Origin: Closterium sp. NIES-65
Lineage: Eukaryota > Streptophyta > Zygnematophyceae > Desmidiales > Closteriaceae
NCBI GenBank assembly: GCA_948144175.1
Contig: CANXME010000213.1
Location: forward strand, 2,504,501-2,568,500
Reading direction: 5' to 3'
DNA: 64,000 nt
Both the position numbers and the translations under genes were made by a program. How positions within the stretch are numbered: the stretch's first letter is position 1; every line of letters starts with the position of its first letter. Below the pieces are notes generated by a model. It saw only the letters and a program-made list of their open reading frames with translations, was not told the origin of the DNA and ran no database searches. Below, one piece after another: positions 12,300 to 22,656 of this stretch.

Positions 12300-12328
12300 G
12301 TTCCCGTTAGGGAACCTGCTCGATACCA
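12300..12328 (-). promoter_or_regulatory. Primer-binding site and adjacent hairpin of copia B
   Basis: On the minus strand the LTR end is followed directly by TGGTATCGAGCAG, resembling the initiator-Met tRNA primer site (TGGTATCAGAGC) with one base missing. The inverted repeat GTTCCC-TAAC-GGGAAC follows (12315-12300). Confidence 0.75.
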
Positions 12329-12456
12329 TGAGAAGAAACGAGAATGAATGAACTATGAATGAATTGGGTACAAGTACTAACCCTAATTGGGTTGTAACCC
12401 TTATGGGCTACCCCACTATAGCCTACACAATATGCATGAGCTATAATGTTCTGACA
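12329..12456 (-). repeat. 5' LTR of copia B (128 bp)
   Basis: Minus strand begins TGTCAGAACATTATAGC and ends TTCTTCTCA. Same length as the LTRs of D and F. Confidence 0.88.
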
Positions 12457-13111
12457 CAAAGTTGTATGTGATGGTGAGATCTCCATGCTAACAGCAACCT
12501 TGTCTAAGCATCATCGCAACGAGGGGTTGAACCAACGCCTGCACAACGTTCTCAGCAACAACGCATGGACCACCAATTATCCCCAGCTTGTGCATCTGTG
12601 GAGGGCTGTTTCAGTGCTTCCCTTAAGCACGGTGGAGTGCGAACGTGGGTTTTCACGCCAAAATGTCATCAAAATCTGGGACAGGACTTGCCTAAACGAT
12701 GTGAGGCTCGCCGAGTTAATGGCTGTGAAAATGATAAATTATGATGTGGACTGGAGAGTTGCTCACAAGGTGTGGGATGATGCAAAGTCCAGGCGTCCCT
12801 GCAGGTTGGTGTCGGACGATAGGTAAGTGGTAGAGGTTTTATTATCTTCAGGATGATACTTATGCAACTAGATGTCATGCATTGTCTTAAGGACATTTTT
12901 TAGTTCTTGTACTTGTGCTAGGTTGCGCTCATGCTTCTTTATGTCAGGACTGAAAAAGAGAAAAATATTATATGACTCTGATTGAGCCGAGCTTTTTTTT
13001 AGATAGCCCTGAATATTAAGGGAAGATGTTGGGTACACCCTGGGCTTTAAGAGCAACTTTGAAGGGGTTGGCATTTCGTCCGACCTGTAAAAAATCCTAA
13101 CATAAGCCCTG
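12457..13111 (+). pseudogene. hAT transposase C-terminal dimerisation domain and 3' end
   Basis: The frame at 12485-12826 encodes VLPLSTVECERGFSRQN (about 12618-12668), the hallmark of the hAT family dimerisation region. It is followed by a helix-rich LNDVRLAELMAVKM segment and a stop after SDDR. Upstream bases 12457-12484 continue the hAT sequence directly after the LTR of copia B. The remaining 285 bp to 13111 are non-coding and end with the right terminal inverted repeat. The DDE-domain middle between here and 5113 is gone. Confidence 0.88.
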
Positions 13112-13119
13112 GTCCCCGC
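13112..13119. repeat. 8-bp target-site duplication of the hAT element (right copy)
   Basis: GTCCCCGC, exact repeat of 3117-3124. Confidence 0.9.
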
Positions 13120-13528
13120 ACGTCAAATGGACCGGGACCAAAGGGGATACCTCCATGCTGCGCGTATGGGGGTGCATGGTTCAATACCACCCGCCTACTT
13201 CAACCATCGGCAAATTCGCCAGCCGCGCGCGCTGGGGGATCCATCTCGGCATCAGTCACGAGTACAAGGCGTGGATCGTGCTGGACCTCCTCAGTCAGAA
13301 AATCGCTCACGCTCGCGACGTCATCTTCTACGAGCGCCTCTTCCTCGACCAGTTCCGCCGCGACGAAGAAACGAACGCGAACCGCGTCTACGCGAACGAC
13401 GGGCACAGCTACGCAACGCCCGAAGACAAAGCCGCTGCAGCAATCTTGGAGCAGGACACGAGGGGCGAGTTCGTGTGGGAAGAACGACGCAGCAGCGACG
13501 ACGACGATGACGATTCCTCGGGAGGAGG
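13120..13528 (+). pseudogene. Copia A integrase C-terminal part
   Basis: Continues the integrase of element A after the hAT insertion: HVKWTGTKGD, then LRVWGCMVQYHPP and GIHLGISHEYKAWIVLD, which is the conserved segment after the copia integrase core, ending in KIAHARDVIFYERLF. A poly-Asp stretch (about 13499-13515) follows. The frame is cut by copia C at the GGAGG duplication (13524-13528) and resumes at 21136. Confidence 0.85.
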
Positions 13529-13653
13529 TGTCAGATTTATATGACATAGATGTTGTAGGCTATAGTGGGGTAGCACATATGGGGTACGACTTTCTAGGGT
13601 TTGTACTTGTACCCAACTTTCCCTTAGTCAATTCATTCTCGTTCATTTTCTCA
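13529..13653 (+). repeat. 5' LTR of copia C (125 bp)
   Basis: Starts TGTCAGATTTATATGAC, ends CATTTTCTCA. It matches 21006-21130 apart from about three substitutions. Confidence 0.92.
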
Positions 13654-13682
13654 TAGTATCAAGCAGGTTCCCCTGTGGGAAC
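13654..13682 (+). promoter_or_regulatory. Primer-binding site and hairpin of copia C
   Basis: TAGTATCAAGCAG directly after the LTR, a diverged iMet-type primer site, followed by the hairpin GTTCCC-CTGT-GGGAAC (13667-13682). Confidence 0.7.
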
Positions 13683-13708
13683 TGTTCCTAGGGCCCACCA
13701 CCTTTTTT

Positions 13709-14056
13709 TCTCAGAATCCCAACCACTAGACCATTGGGATAAAAGGGCTTGTTTCAGTAGCGGGTCAGTGCGCCCATAACCCCCCAGGCAAACGTGCCTG
13801 TAACCCTTCCCTAGGATCGATCGGGGATCACCAGTGGACCTCTGACACCCCCCCGCACTGGGATGCCCGAAGTGCATACACCAGGATTCGAACCCGAGAC
13901 CTTCGCTCTGGATACCATCTCAGAATCCCAACCACTAGACCATTGGGATAAAAGGGCTTGTTTCAGTAGCGGGTCAGTGCGCCCATAACCCCCCAGGCAA
14001 ACGTGCCTGTAACCCTTCCCTAGGATCGATCGGGGATCACCAGTGGACCTCTGACA
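13709..14056 (-). mobile_element. TRIM-like miniature LTR retrotransposon in the leader of copia C
   Basis: Two 139-bp direct repeats (14056-13918 and 13847-13709, minus strand) look identical base for base. They flank a 70-bp interior. On the minus strand each repeat begins TGTCAGAGGTCC and ends GGATTCTGAGA. The interior starts with TGGTATCCAGAGC (13917-13905), close to the initiator-Met tRNA primer site, and ends with the purine tract GCGGGGGGG (13856-13848) right before the second repeat. The insertion sits in an A/T homopolymer, so the target duplication is compatible with AAAAA. No coding capacity. The repeats end GA instead of the usual CA. A tRNA-derived SINE with a duplicated body is the alternative reading, because A-box and B-box motifs are present. 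Confidence 0.75.
13884..13942 (-). promoter_or_regulatory. tRNA-type pol III A box and B box spanning the TRIM
   Basis: Minus strand: TGGTCTAGTGG (13942-13932) matches the tRNA A box, and GGTTCGAATCC (13894-13884) matches the B box, 37 bases apart as in real tRNA genes. I cannot fold a full cloverleaf, so I do not call a tRNA. Confidence 0.6.
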
Positions 14057-14865
14057 TTTTTTTCCTGCCCGGAGTGCGCTCTAATCTTCCTGAGTCGCGC
14101 TCCCCTCTTTCTACCCTGTCGCGCCGCCTTAGCGGCCCCGTCGCGTCGAGCTTGCGGCCCCGTTGCGTCGCCCTCGCGGCCCCGTCATGTTGCGCCGCCC
14201 TAGCGGCCGCGTCGCGCCGCCCTCGCGGCCCCGATCCGCCGCCCTCGCAGCTCCGTCGCGTCGCGCCGCCCTTGCGGCCCGTTCGCGCCGCCCTCGCGGC
14301 CCTTTCGTGCCGCCCTCGCGGCCTCTTCAAGCCGCCCTCGCGACCCCCCTCCTAGCCGCCCTAGCGGCCCCGTCGCCTACCCCTGCGGCCCCGGCGCCGC
14401 CCTTCCCGGCCCCGGCGCCGCCTCTGCTGGCCACGTCGCCTACCCTGCTGGCCCCGTCGCCTACCCTGCGGCCCCGGTGCTACCCTTCCCGGCCCCGGCG
14501 CCGCCTCTACCGGCCCCGCCGCCGTCCCCACGCGGCCTCGCCGTCACCACCGAGCCGCCGGCGCCGCCGAGCTACTGCCGAGCCGCCCGAGCCACCTGAG
14601 CCGCCCGAGCCGCCGCGCCACCTGAGCCGCCCGAGCCGCCGGGTCGCCGAGCCGCCGAGTTGCCGAGCCGCAGTTGCTGCCGAGCCGCCGTACCGCCGAG
14701 TCGCCCGAGCCGCCAGAGCCGCCAGAGCCGCCGAGTCGCCGAGCTGCATTTCCTGCCGAGCCACCGAGCCACCGAGCCGCCCGAGCCACCCTGTCCGGTA
14801 AGAGCAGCACCTCTATCACTGCACTGCCCTTACCCTACTGTTCGAGCTGCTAGTCTACTGCTGTC
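14057..14865 (+). repeat. GC-rich tandem-repeat leader of copia C
   Basis: Two repeat fields: GCGGCCCCGTCGCGTCGC-like units (about 14120-14520), then GAGCCGCCGAGCC units (about 14560-14790). A short unique stretch leads to the gag ATG. The same order, inverted, is seen in the minus-strand siblings. Confidence 0.8.
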
Positions 14866-16190
14866 ATGGCTACCCCTAGTGTCCTCGCTTTTGACGCTGA
14901 GGGTCGGGCCATTGACTTTGACGACTGGGTAGATGACCTGCAGCTTTTCCTACAGTGCGATAGGGCAGACGGTCTCTCCCTCTTTGACCTCACTTCTGGT
15001 GCCTCTCCTGCCCCTGCTGTTGATGCTGACGCCACTGTTCGCTCACAGTGGGCCACACGCGATGCTGCTGCACGTCTTGCTGTGCGTCGCCACCTGCCTA
15101 CCTCTGGGCGTGCGCACTTTAGCCAGTACAAGAGTGCTCAGACCTTGTACGACGGTGTAGTTGCACACTACTCCTCCCCTGCCAATGCTGCAATGAGCCG
15201 CCTCATGCTACCGTACCTCTTCCCTGACCTTGCTGCCTTTCCCACACTCACTCAACTCATTACGCACCTCCACACTTGTGACACTCGCTACCGCGCTGCG
15301 CTTCCTACTGAGTTCTGCGCCAAGAACCCCCCCGCCATGTACATCACCCTCTACTACATAGTCACCCGGCTCCCTGACTCTCTCCGCGTAGTCAGGGACC
15401 ACTTCCTCTTAGTTTGCCCCACCACTCTCACCGTTGACCTCCTCGAGAAGGCCCTCCTAGCGGCAGAGAAGAGCATAGTCGCTGTAGGAGCCTCTCGTGG
15501 TGACCCTCGCACCCCCGTCTTTGAGGGGTGTTCCCCCTCCCCCCTTTTGCCCTCTGATGCCTCTGCTGCTGCGGCCGACCTCGCTGGTCTCGAGTCGGTC
15601 GGCGCTGCGTGTGCCCCGAGCGGGAGACGCCGCACCAGCAAGGGCAAAGGGGGCAAGGGCGCTGGAGGGGCTGGCGGGGGTGGCGGAGGTGGCGGTGGCG
15701 GCAGTGGAGGGGGTGGGGGTGGTGGTGGGAGTGGTGGCGGGGGTGGAGGTGTCGGTGGCGGCAGTGGAGGCGGAGGCGGAGGCGGCGGTGGCGGTGGGGG
15801 CGGAGGTGGCATAGGTGGCGGCGGAGGAGGAGGCGCCGGCGGAGGAGGCGGAGCTGGTCGGGGTGGCGCTGCGCAGAGGGTCGGCTCCGATGGTGGTCAG
15901 CGCCAGCAGCAGCAGCGCACTCGTGACATCCCCCCCCCCCCCCTCAGCAGCTCCGTGAGTGGTACGCTGCACGCCAGCGGGGTGGGGGTACTGGTCCGTG
16001 CACCTACGTCCTACGCACCGGCGACCGCGCGGGTGAGCAGTGCGGGGGTGCGCACTCCACCCAGCGCTGCTTTAGGCGCCTGACGGACGCTTGGCGTCAC
16101 CAGTTCCCTAAGGCCACTGAGATCCCTCGCTGGGGCGAGCTGTCTAGGGCGGGAGTAGCTATCTTTGACCTTGACGTTGATGCTATTCTT
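14866..16190 (+). pseudogene. Copia C gag
   Basis: ATG 14866 starts MATPSVLAFDAEG; the capsid-like part runs to about residue 215. A glycine tract of roughly 100 residues (15660-15870) follows, then an Arg/Gln-rich stretch. At 15930-15943 a long C run replaces sequence that reads ETLSPQQLREW in sibling copies. The frame is lost there, and the annotated frame ends at 16083. In the other frame the Cys/His motif (about 16003-16075) and the Asp-rich end of Gag continue into protease. Gag forms the particle and binds element RNA. Confidence 0.8.
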
Positions 16191-19100
16191 GCTGCCATGT
16201 ATATTGTGACTATTAGTGATGAGGGTGATTGTTACCGGTGTTTTCCGCCTGACCCGGGCATTAAGACTGCTGCTCTAGGTACTGGTGAGGCTGCTGCTCT
16301 AGGTGCTAGCGAGGCTGTTGCTCTAGGTGCTAGTGCGTCTGCTTCCTCAGGTGCTGGTGAGTCTGCTCTCTCAGGTACCGCGTCGGCTTCGGCCTCCCAC
16401 ACCTTCACCCTTGACTCAGGGTCTTCTCGCTCCTTCTTTCGAGACCGCACCACACTCACGCCGCTTGGTCGACCAGTTGCAGTCTCTCTGGCAGACCCCT
16501 CTGGGGGTCCTGTCCTTGCTCACTTCTCCACTGTCCTCCCGTGTCCGGCGGCCCCCTCTGGCACCCTGTCTGGTCTTTACCTCCCCTCGTTCTCTACGAA
16601 CTTGGTGAGTGGTGCTGACCTACAGGATGCGGGGGTTCACCAGTTCACTCCTGCGAGTCAGCGGGTGACCCACTGCTCGGACGCTCGGACAGGCCGACAC
16701 CTGGCCACATTTACACGTCGGCCGGGGTCGAGCCTGTACACACTGACCACTGAGTCTCCTCCTGTCCCTACGACTGGTCAGGTAGCTGCGTCGGGTCAGG
16801 TGTTTGCTGCAGCGTCCAGGTCTGTTCCTGAGTCTGCCCCCTGCTCGTGTCGCCTCCTGTCTCACGAGACTCTCCTCTGGCACCACCGCCTTGGTCACCC
16901 CTCCCTGCTTCGTCTCCGAGGCATGGCCTCCCGTGTCCTTGTCTCTGGTCTTCCCCGGTTCCTCCCTCCCCTTCCCCCACGGCCTGCCCCTGCCTGCGTC
17001 CCCTGCGTCAAGGGGCGGCAGCGGGCTGCCCCTCACTCCTCTCAGTTTCCTCCGACAGAGGCCCCACTGCAGACGCTTCACATGGACGTGTGGGGCCCAG
17101 CCCGCGTCCGTGGACACGGTCACAAGCGCTACTTCCTGCTGGTGGTTGACGACTACTCGCGTTACACCACAGTCTACCCCTTGCGCAGCAAGGGTGATGT
17201 CACTGAGGTGTTGATCGACTGGATCCGCGCAGCTCGTCTCCAGCTCAGGCAGAGCTTCGGCTCGGACTTTCCTGTTCTGCGTCTGCACTCTGACAGAGGC
17301 GGAGAGTTCTCCTCTGGCCTTCTGCGAGCCTAGTGTCGTGCACGAGGCATCCGCCACAACTTCACGCTTCCGGACTCTCCACAGCAAAATGGGATTGCTG
17401 AGCGCCGCATTGGCATGGTCATGGACGTCGCCCGTACGTCCATGATGCATGCGGCTGCCCCCCATTTTCTGTGGCCGTTTGCGGTTCGGTACGCGGCGCA
17501 TCAGATCAACCTTCAGCCCAGGGTCTCCATGCCGGAGACCTCCCCAGCTTTGCTGTGGACCGGGAAGGTTGGCGATGCGTCTGCGTTCCATGTCTGGGGA
17601 TCTCGGGCGTTTGTCCGCGACTTGTCTGCGGACAAGCTGTCCCCTCGTGCTACTCCTTGCGTCTTCCTTGGCTTCCCCCCTGATGCGCCTGGGTGGCAGT
17701 TCTACCACCCCACCTCTCGCCGTGTTCTGTCCTCCCAGGACGTCACGTTTGACGAGTCGGTCCCCTACTACCGCCTCTTCCCCTACCGCACTCCGTCCCT
17801 TCCCCCGCCACCGCTCTTCCTTGTGCCAGGTCCCCCCCGGGTAGACCCCCTCCCCCCTCAGGGTCCTACCCCTTCAGGTGTGTCCCAGGTAGACGCAGTC
17901 GAGCCTGTCGAGGTTACTGGTGACTCTGGTGCTGCTGAGGCTGAGCCTGGGGGTGCTGACTCTGGGGGTGCTGAGTGTGTGGGTGCTACGCCTGGGGGTG
18001 CTGAGCCTGAAGGTGCTACTACAGGGGGTTTTGAGCCAGGGGGTGCTGAGCCTGGGGGTGCTATGCCTGAGGGTGCTGAGCCTGGGGGTGCTACGACTGG
18101 GGGTGCTGAGCCTGGGGGTGCTACGCCTGGAGTTGTTGAGCCTTGGGGTGCGGAGCCTGAGGGAGCTGGGCCTGCTCGTGTCGCGTCTGGCGGTACTGTG
18201 CCTGGAGGTTCTCCGGGTGCTTCGTCTCGGCGGGAGCCACTCTCTCCACAGGAGCTGCGCGAGTGGTTTGCCCGCCGCTGGAGGCGTGCTGCTGGAGCTG
18301 GAGGTTCTTCGGCTACTGAGGGTGCTGGTGTCGAGGGAACTGGAGGTACTCGTACAGAGAGTACTGGAGCTACTGGGCCTGCGGGTACGACCGGAGCTTG
18401 AGCTGCTGAGGGTGTTGGCGCTGAGGCTACTGCTGTCGGTCCTGGAGGCGGTCCTGCTGGGGGTACTACTAGTGCTGGAGCTGGAGGTGCTGCTGGCACT
18501 GGTGCTACCACTGGGGGTAGTGGTGCTGTCCCTGCTGTGTCTGGAGTCGCCGCGCGGCCTCGGCCGTACTTCGTTCCGCTCCTTCAGCAGATTCTTGGTC
18601 TTCCGCCTTCTACTGGTCCACCTCCTCCCTAAGAGTGTCCACTGCCTGTCCCGTCACAGTTACAGTTACAGCCGGCCTCCCCACTGCCTGCTCCTTCTCC
18701 CTACACTGGTCCTACTGGAGGTCTTGCTGAGCGTCGTGAGCCTGCGTCTCGCCCTGCGTCGCCTGTCCGTCCAGCTCGCACTAGTGGTCGTGGTTTGCGT
18801 CAGCGTCCTCCTCCTGTCCCTGGCACGCACCGGATGTCTCTGCGTCCGTCCACTGCTCCTCTGCGTGCCCCTATGCCTTCTCCTCCTGAGTCCACTCTTC
18901 TTGCTCTTGCCGACCCGGATTCGGACTCTCTTCGTGCTGCCAGTCCTACTGTCTCGCATCTCCTTGCTATTGTCGTCACTGACCCTTCCTTTGAGTCCAC
19001 TGCTGCGTCTGCCCTAGTTGCTGAGCTCGTCGACTTTGCTGCTCGCTGTCGTCTAGACTACCCTGCTAGTCTTGTCGCTGAGTCTGAGTCTGTCTATCCT

Positions 19101-20798
19101 CCGTCCGTCGGGGGTGAGTGTGCCCTTGGCACGGACGTCCTTGAGGACAGGCAGGAGGATTTCCAGTGTTTGGCTACTGCTTCACCTCATCTCATGTCCG
19201 TACTGCTTACCCCTGAGGGAGACCCGGATGCACTTGACATCCCGACTCCGCGCTCTTACGCGGAGGCGATAGAGGGTCCCTACTCCTCTCAGTGGGAGGC
19301 AGCTATGGACACAGAGATGGCTTCTTGGAAGTCCACAGGCACCTACGTTGATGAGGTTCCCCCGCCTGGGGCGTACATCGTCAGTGGCATGTGGATTTTC
19401 AGGGTGAAGCGACCGCCGGGTTCTCCGCCTGTCTTCAAGGCGCGTTACGTGGCTCGTGGCTTCAGTCAGCGGCAGGGAGTTGACTACTTTCAGACCTTCT
19501 CTCCCACCCCGAAGATGACCACTCTTCGGGTACTGCTGCACATAGCTGCTCACCGTGACTTCAGCACTGCTTTCTTGCAGGGCAGCGAGCACGAGGAGAT
19601 CTAGCTGCGTCGCCCACCTGGCTTTACTGGGTCTTTTCCTCCTGGCACCCAGTGGAGCCTTCGGCGGCCAATCTACGATCTCCGCCAGGCACCGCGTGAG
19701 TGGCACGACACACTGAGGACTACACTTGCGGCTCTTGGCTTTGCTCCCTCTACTGCCGACCCGTCGCTGTTTCTGCGCACCGACACTTCTTTGCCGCCGC
19801 TCTACATCCTCGTGTACGTCGACGACTTGGTCTTTGCCACAGCTGACGCTGCTGGACTCGCCCACGTGAAGTCCGAGCTGCAAAAGAGACACACGTGCAC
19901 AGACGTGGGTGAACTGCGCAGCTACCTTGGCCTGCAGATCACCCAGGACAGAGCACGCCGCACCATTACCCTGACTCAGTCACACATGGTGCAGCAGGTC
20001 CTTCAGCGCTTCGGCTTCACGTACTCCTCGCCTCAGGCCACTCCTCTGCCTACTCGCCACTCGCTCTCAGCTCTGCCTTCGGATGAGTCCGTAGAGCCGA
20101 GTGGCCCGTACCCAGAGCTTGTTGGCTGCCTCATGTACCTGATGACCTGCACACAACCTGACCTTGCATACCCTCTTAGCATCTTAGCACGCTATGTTGC
20201 TCCTGGGAGACACAGACCGGAGCACATGGCTGCAGCAAAGAGGGTGTTGCGCTACTTGTGTAGTACGTCGGGCATGGGGCTTGTGCTTGGAGGGCAGAGT
20301 CCAGTGGTCCTCACTGGGCACGCAGACGCTTCTTGGGCTGACGACCAGGCTACGCAGCGGTCGTCACAGGGTTACACCTTCAGCCTTGGTTCCGGCTCTG
20401 TCTCGTGGCGGGCTACCCGCTCGTCTTCTGTTCTCGGCTCCAGTTGTGAGGCTGAGATCTACGCCGCGGCCATGGCTGCACAGGAGCTTCGCTGGCTCAC
20501 CTACGTGCTGAGTGACCTTGGAGAGTTGCTTCGTTCTCCTCCAGTGCTGTACGTAGACAACAAGGTCATGCTGGCCTTGTGTTGAGAGCAGAGACTGGAG
20601 CACAGAACGAAGCACATTGCTCTCCGCTACTTTCTTGCTCGTGAGCTACAGCAGCGTGGCCAGCTGCTTCTTGCGTACGTGGCCTCTGAGGCCAACATTG
20701 CTGATATCTTCACCAAGGCGCTTGCGCCTTGTGATCATCAGCGCTTCTGTACTCAGCTGGGTCTTGTGCCTGCCTTGCCTCACTTGCTCACCACTTGA
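16191..20798 (+). pseudogene. Copia C pol: protease, integrase, reverse transcriptase, RNase H
   Basis: One frame carries protease FTLDSGSSRSFF (16400-16440), the HHRLGH/CVPC zinc motif (16880-17015), integrase DVWGP, DRGGEF and QQNGIAERR (17083-17410), the GGAEP-type linker (17940-18170), RT with FSTAFLQG and YVDD (19560-19825), and RNase H ADASWADD to FTKALAPCDHQRF (20325-20745). Stops interrupt it at 17331 (TAG), 18399 (TGA), 18630 (TAA), 19602 (TAG, in place of the Trp in EEIWLRR) and 20583 (TGA). Seven residues (YELHSLD in sibling G) are missing just before FSTAF at 19560, a clean 21-bp deletion between short TGACT repeats. Confidence 0.88.
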
Positions 20799-21005
20799 CC
20801 TTGTTTGTACTGTTACATATATATACACACATGCTTTTGCTTGTCTAGCCTTATATATATATGTAATCCTGCATGTGAACTGGCCTTGTGGCCTTGAACT
20901 TGTGCTCGGAATGTGTGGTGACTTTGTGATCCACCCTGAGCTTGCTTTGCTTTGCTTGACTGGTCTTGTGATCCCTTGTTCTCCCCCACTTTGCCTATGG
21001 GGGTG
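20799..21005 (+). other. 3' untranslated region and polypurine tract of copia C
   Basis: About 200 bp shared by all siblings: TA dinucleotide runs near 20815-20865, CATGTGAACTGGCC, and CTATGGGGGTG as the likely plus-strand primer tract just before the 3' LTR. Confidence 0.7.
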
Positions 21006-21130
21006 TGTCAGATTTATATGACATAGCTGTTGTAGGCTATAGTGGGGTAGCACATATGGGGTACGACTTTCAAGGGTTTGTACTTGTACCCAACTTTCCC
21101 CTAGTCAATTCATTCTCGTTCATTTTCTCA
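21006..21130 (+). repeat. 3' LTR of copia C (125 bp)
   Basis: Begins TGTCAGATTTATATGAC, ends TTTTCTCA, followed by the duplication GGAGG at 21131-21135. Confidence 0.92.
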
Positions 21131-21135
21131 GGAGG

Positions 21136-22656
21136 AATGGGCGCAGCAGGCGGAAGCGGAACAGGCGGAAGCGGCAGAGGCACAGCACCACAAGCGCCTC
21201 CTAAACCAGAAAGCGATGACGACAACGTATAGGAAGTCATCCCGCAACGTCTCCACGACAACACTATCTCAGGACTGCAGCTGCTCGGGCTTCACACCGC
21301 AATTTTGAAGGCGCCACGTGTCATCGAGCCCCGAAATCCGTGCGAAGCTCTTTCTGGACCACACAGCCAGGAATGGCACGAAGCAATGGACGCAGAGATC
21401 AAGGCGCTGGAGTCACAAGACACCTGGGTGCTAGCCGACCGCGCGGCGATCAAAGGCGCAAGAATCCTCTCGGGGAAGTGGATCTTCTGCGTGAAAACCG
21501 CAGTGGACGGAACGATCGAGCGCTTCAAGGCGCGTTGGGTGGTTCGCGGCTACGATCAGAGGCATGGCATCGACTTCGACCAGACGTTCACCCCAGTTAG
21601 CCGCCATACCTTTGTTCGAATCCTGCTCACCATTGCAGCTGCAAGGCACCTACCACTTTGCCAAATCGACATATAGAACGCGTTCCTGTACGCGTTAGTG
21701 GACGCCGTGATCTACGTGGAGCAGGTGCACACCTACGGCGGAGGAAACTCGCGCGTGTGCCAACTACGCAAGTCACTCTACGGGATCAAACAGGCTCCGA
21801 GGCTGTGGCAGCAGTACCTGCTCAACATCCTGCTTGAAATCGGATTCAAGCAGATGCCGCACGATCCAGGGATGTATCACCGCGAATTCGGCGGGGAATA
21901 CATTCTCCTCACGGTGTACGTCGACGACCTGCTTTACACAGGCTCAAACAACGAGCATCTCAAGCAGTTCGAGAAGGCCTTGGCGGGGCGCGTCGACATA
22001 ACGTGCAACTACGAGGTGAAGCAGTTTCTAGGCCTCAACATCTCCTACGCGCCTGAGGCCATTCATCTCTCAGCGGCTAAGTACGCAGAGGAGTTAGGGA
22101 AGCGGTTCAACATTTCACCTGCACCTCTCTCAACTCCCTACCGAACTCCCGGACCGAACCACAAACCCGACAACAAACCCCTATCCCCTGTTGAGATTCA
22201 GACTTACCAGCAGCAGTTGGGATGCCTCCTCTTCGCCTCTATCAACTGCATGCCATACCTCTCGTACATCGCCAGTCAGCTGGCGCAGTACTCACGCAAA
22301 CCAACGGCTGAGAATCTTCTGGATCTGCAGCGCGCCCTTCAGTTCTTCGTTTCAACGCCCAAGATTGGGCTGTGCTACTCAACTGCACCAACTCCATCCT
22401 TCAACCTCATCAGCTATGTGGACGCCGATCACGCAGCACACCCCGATAATCGACGGTCCAGGACTAGCTTCCTGTTCCGACTCGAGCCAACAGGACCAAT
22501 CTCCTGGAACTCGCAGAAGCAGAAGCTGGTTGCCCTGTCGTCAGACGAAGCGGAATTCATCGCAGCAACCGCAGCAGTTCGCGCAGCAGTATCAGCACTG
22601 CTCCAAACTCAGCGGCGTGGTCAAGAAGGTCAAGTCGAGCTAGGAGTGAAGGGGGG
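21136..22656 (+). pseudogene. Copia A reverse transcriptase and RNase H (3' part deleted)
   Basis: Continues from 13528. A Gly/Ser linker ends at a TAG (21229-21231). Then come the reverse transcriptase blocks EWHEAMDAEIKAL, GKWIFCVKT, ERFKARWVVRGY and FDQTFTPV. A TAG at 21674-21676 falls within the motif A region (QIDI-stop-NAFLY). KSLYGIKQAPRLW and VYVDDLLYTG (21915-21944) follow. RNase H starts with YVDADHAAHPDNRRS and SSDEAEFIA (22415-22565), but the second half is missing: sequence jumps within a CAGCAGT-rich stretch near 22585-22605 to a tail reading HCSKLSGVVKKVKSS. A GGGGGG purine tract (22651-22656) precedes the LTR. Confidence 0.85.

Larger units (their letters stand above)
5114..12456 (-). 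mobile_element. Ty1/copia retrotransposon B, lacking its 3' LTR
   Basis: Reading on the minus strand: 5' LTR (12456-12329), primer site and hairpin, GC-rich leader, broken gag-pol, and part of the 3' untranslated region. The related copies C, D, E and G all have about 200 bp more, then a polypurine tract and a 3' LTR. B stops abruptly at about 5114 within a stretch (GTTCACATGCAGG) that lies about 115-160 bp from the start of the 3' LTR in its relatives. No target duplication is found. A deletion that removed the 3' LTR and the middle of the host hAT transposase explains both defects. Confidence 0.85.
3125..13111 (+). mobile_element. hAT-superfamily DNA transposon, interrupted by copia B
   Basis: The element begins CAGGGCTTAGG and ends with the near-inverted CATAAGCCCTG, flanked by the 8-bp direct duplication GTCCCCGC. 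Inside are an N-terminal zinc-finger and catalytic-region start (3867-5113) and, on the far side of copia B, the C-terminal hAT dimerisation domain (12485-12826). Subterminal CAGGGC motifs occur near both ends (about 3140-3147; inverted at 13006-13011). The middle of the transposase is missing: coding stops just after the LDESTD motif and resumes near the dimerisation domain. The B insertion was therefore accompanied or followed by a deletion of several hundred codons, and the element cannot move on its own. Confidence 0.88.
13529..21130 (+). mobile_element. Ty1/copia retrotransposon C, full length but inactive
   Basis: Both LTRs are 125 bp, start TGTCAG and end TCTCA, and differ at about three positions. 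They are flanked by GGAGG at 13524-13528 and 21131-21135. The order is LTR, primer site, hairpin, TRIM insertion, GC-rich leader, gag, protease, integrase, reverse transcriptase, RNase H, 3' untranslated region, LTR. One frameshift and five nonsense codons interrupt what was one long gag-pol frame, so the copy is moderately old. Confidence 0.92.

Noticed and set aside
13848-13960. A tRNA gene on the minus strand
   Set aside because: A and B boxes fit, but I could not fold acceptor and anticodon stems; the boxes lie within the TRIM-like element.
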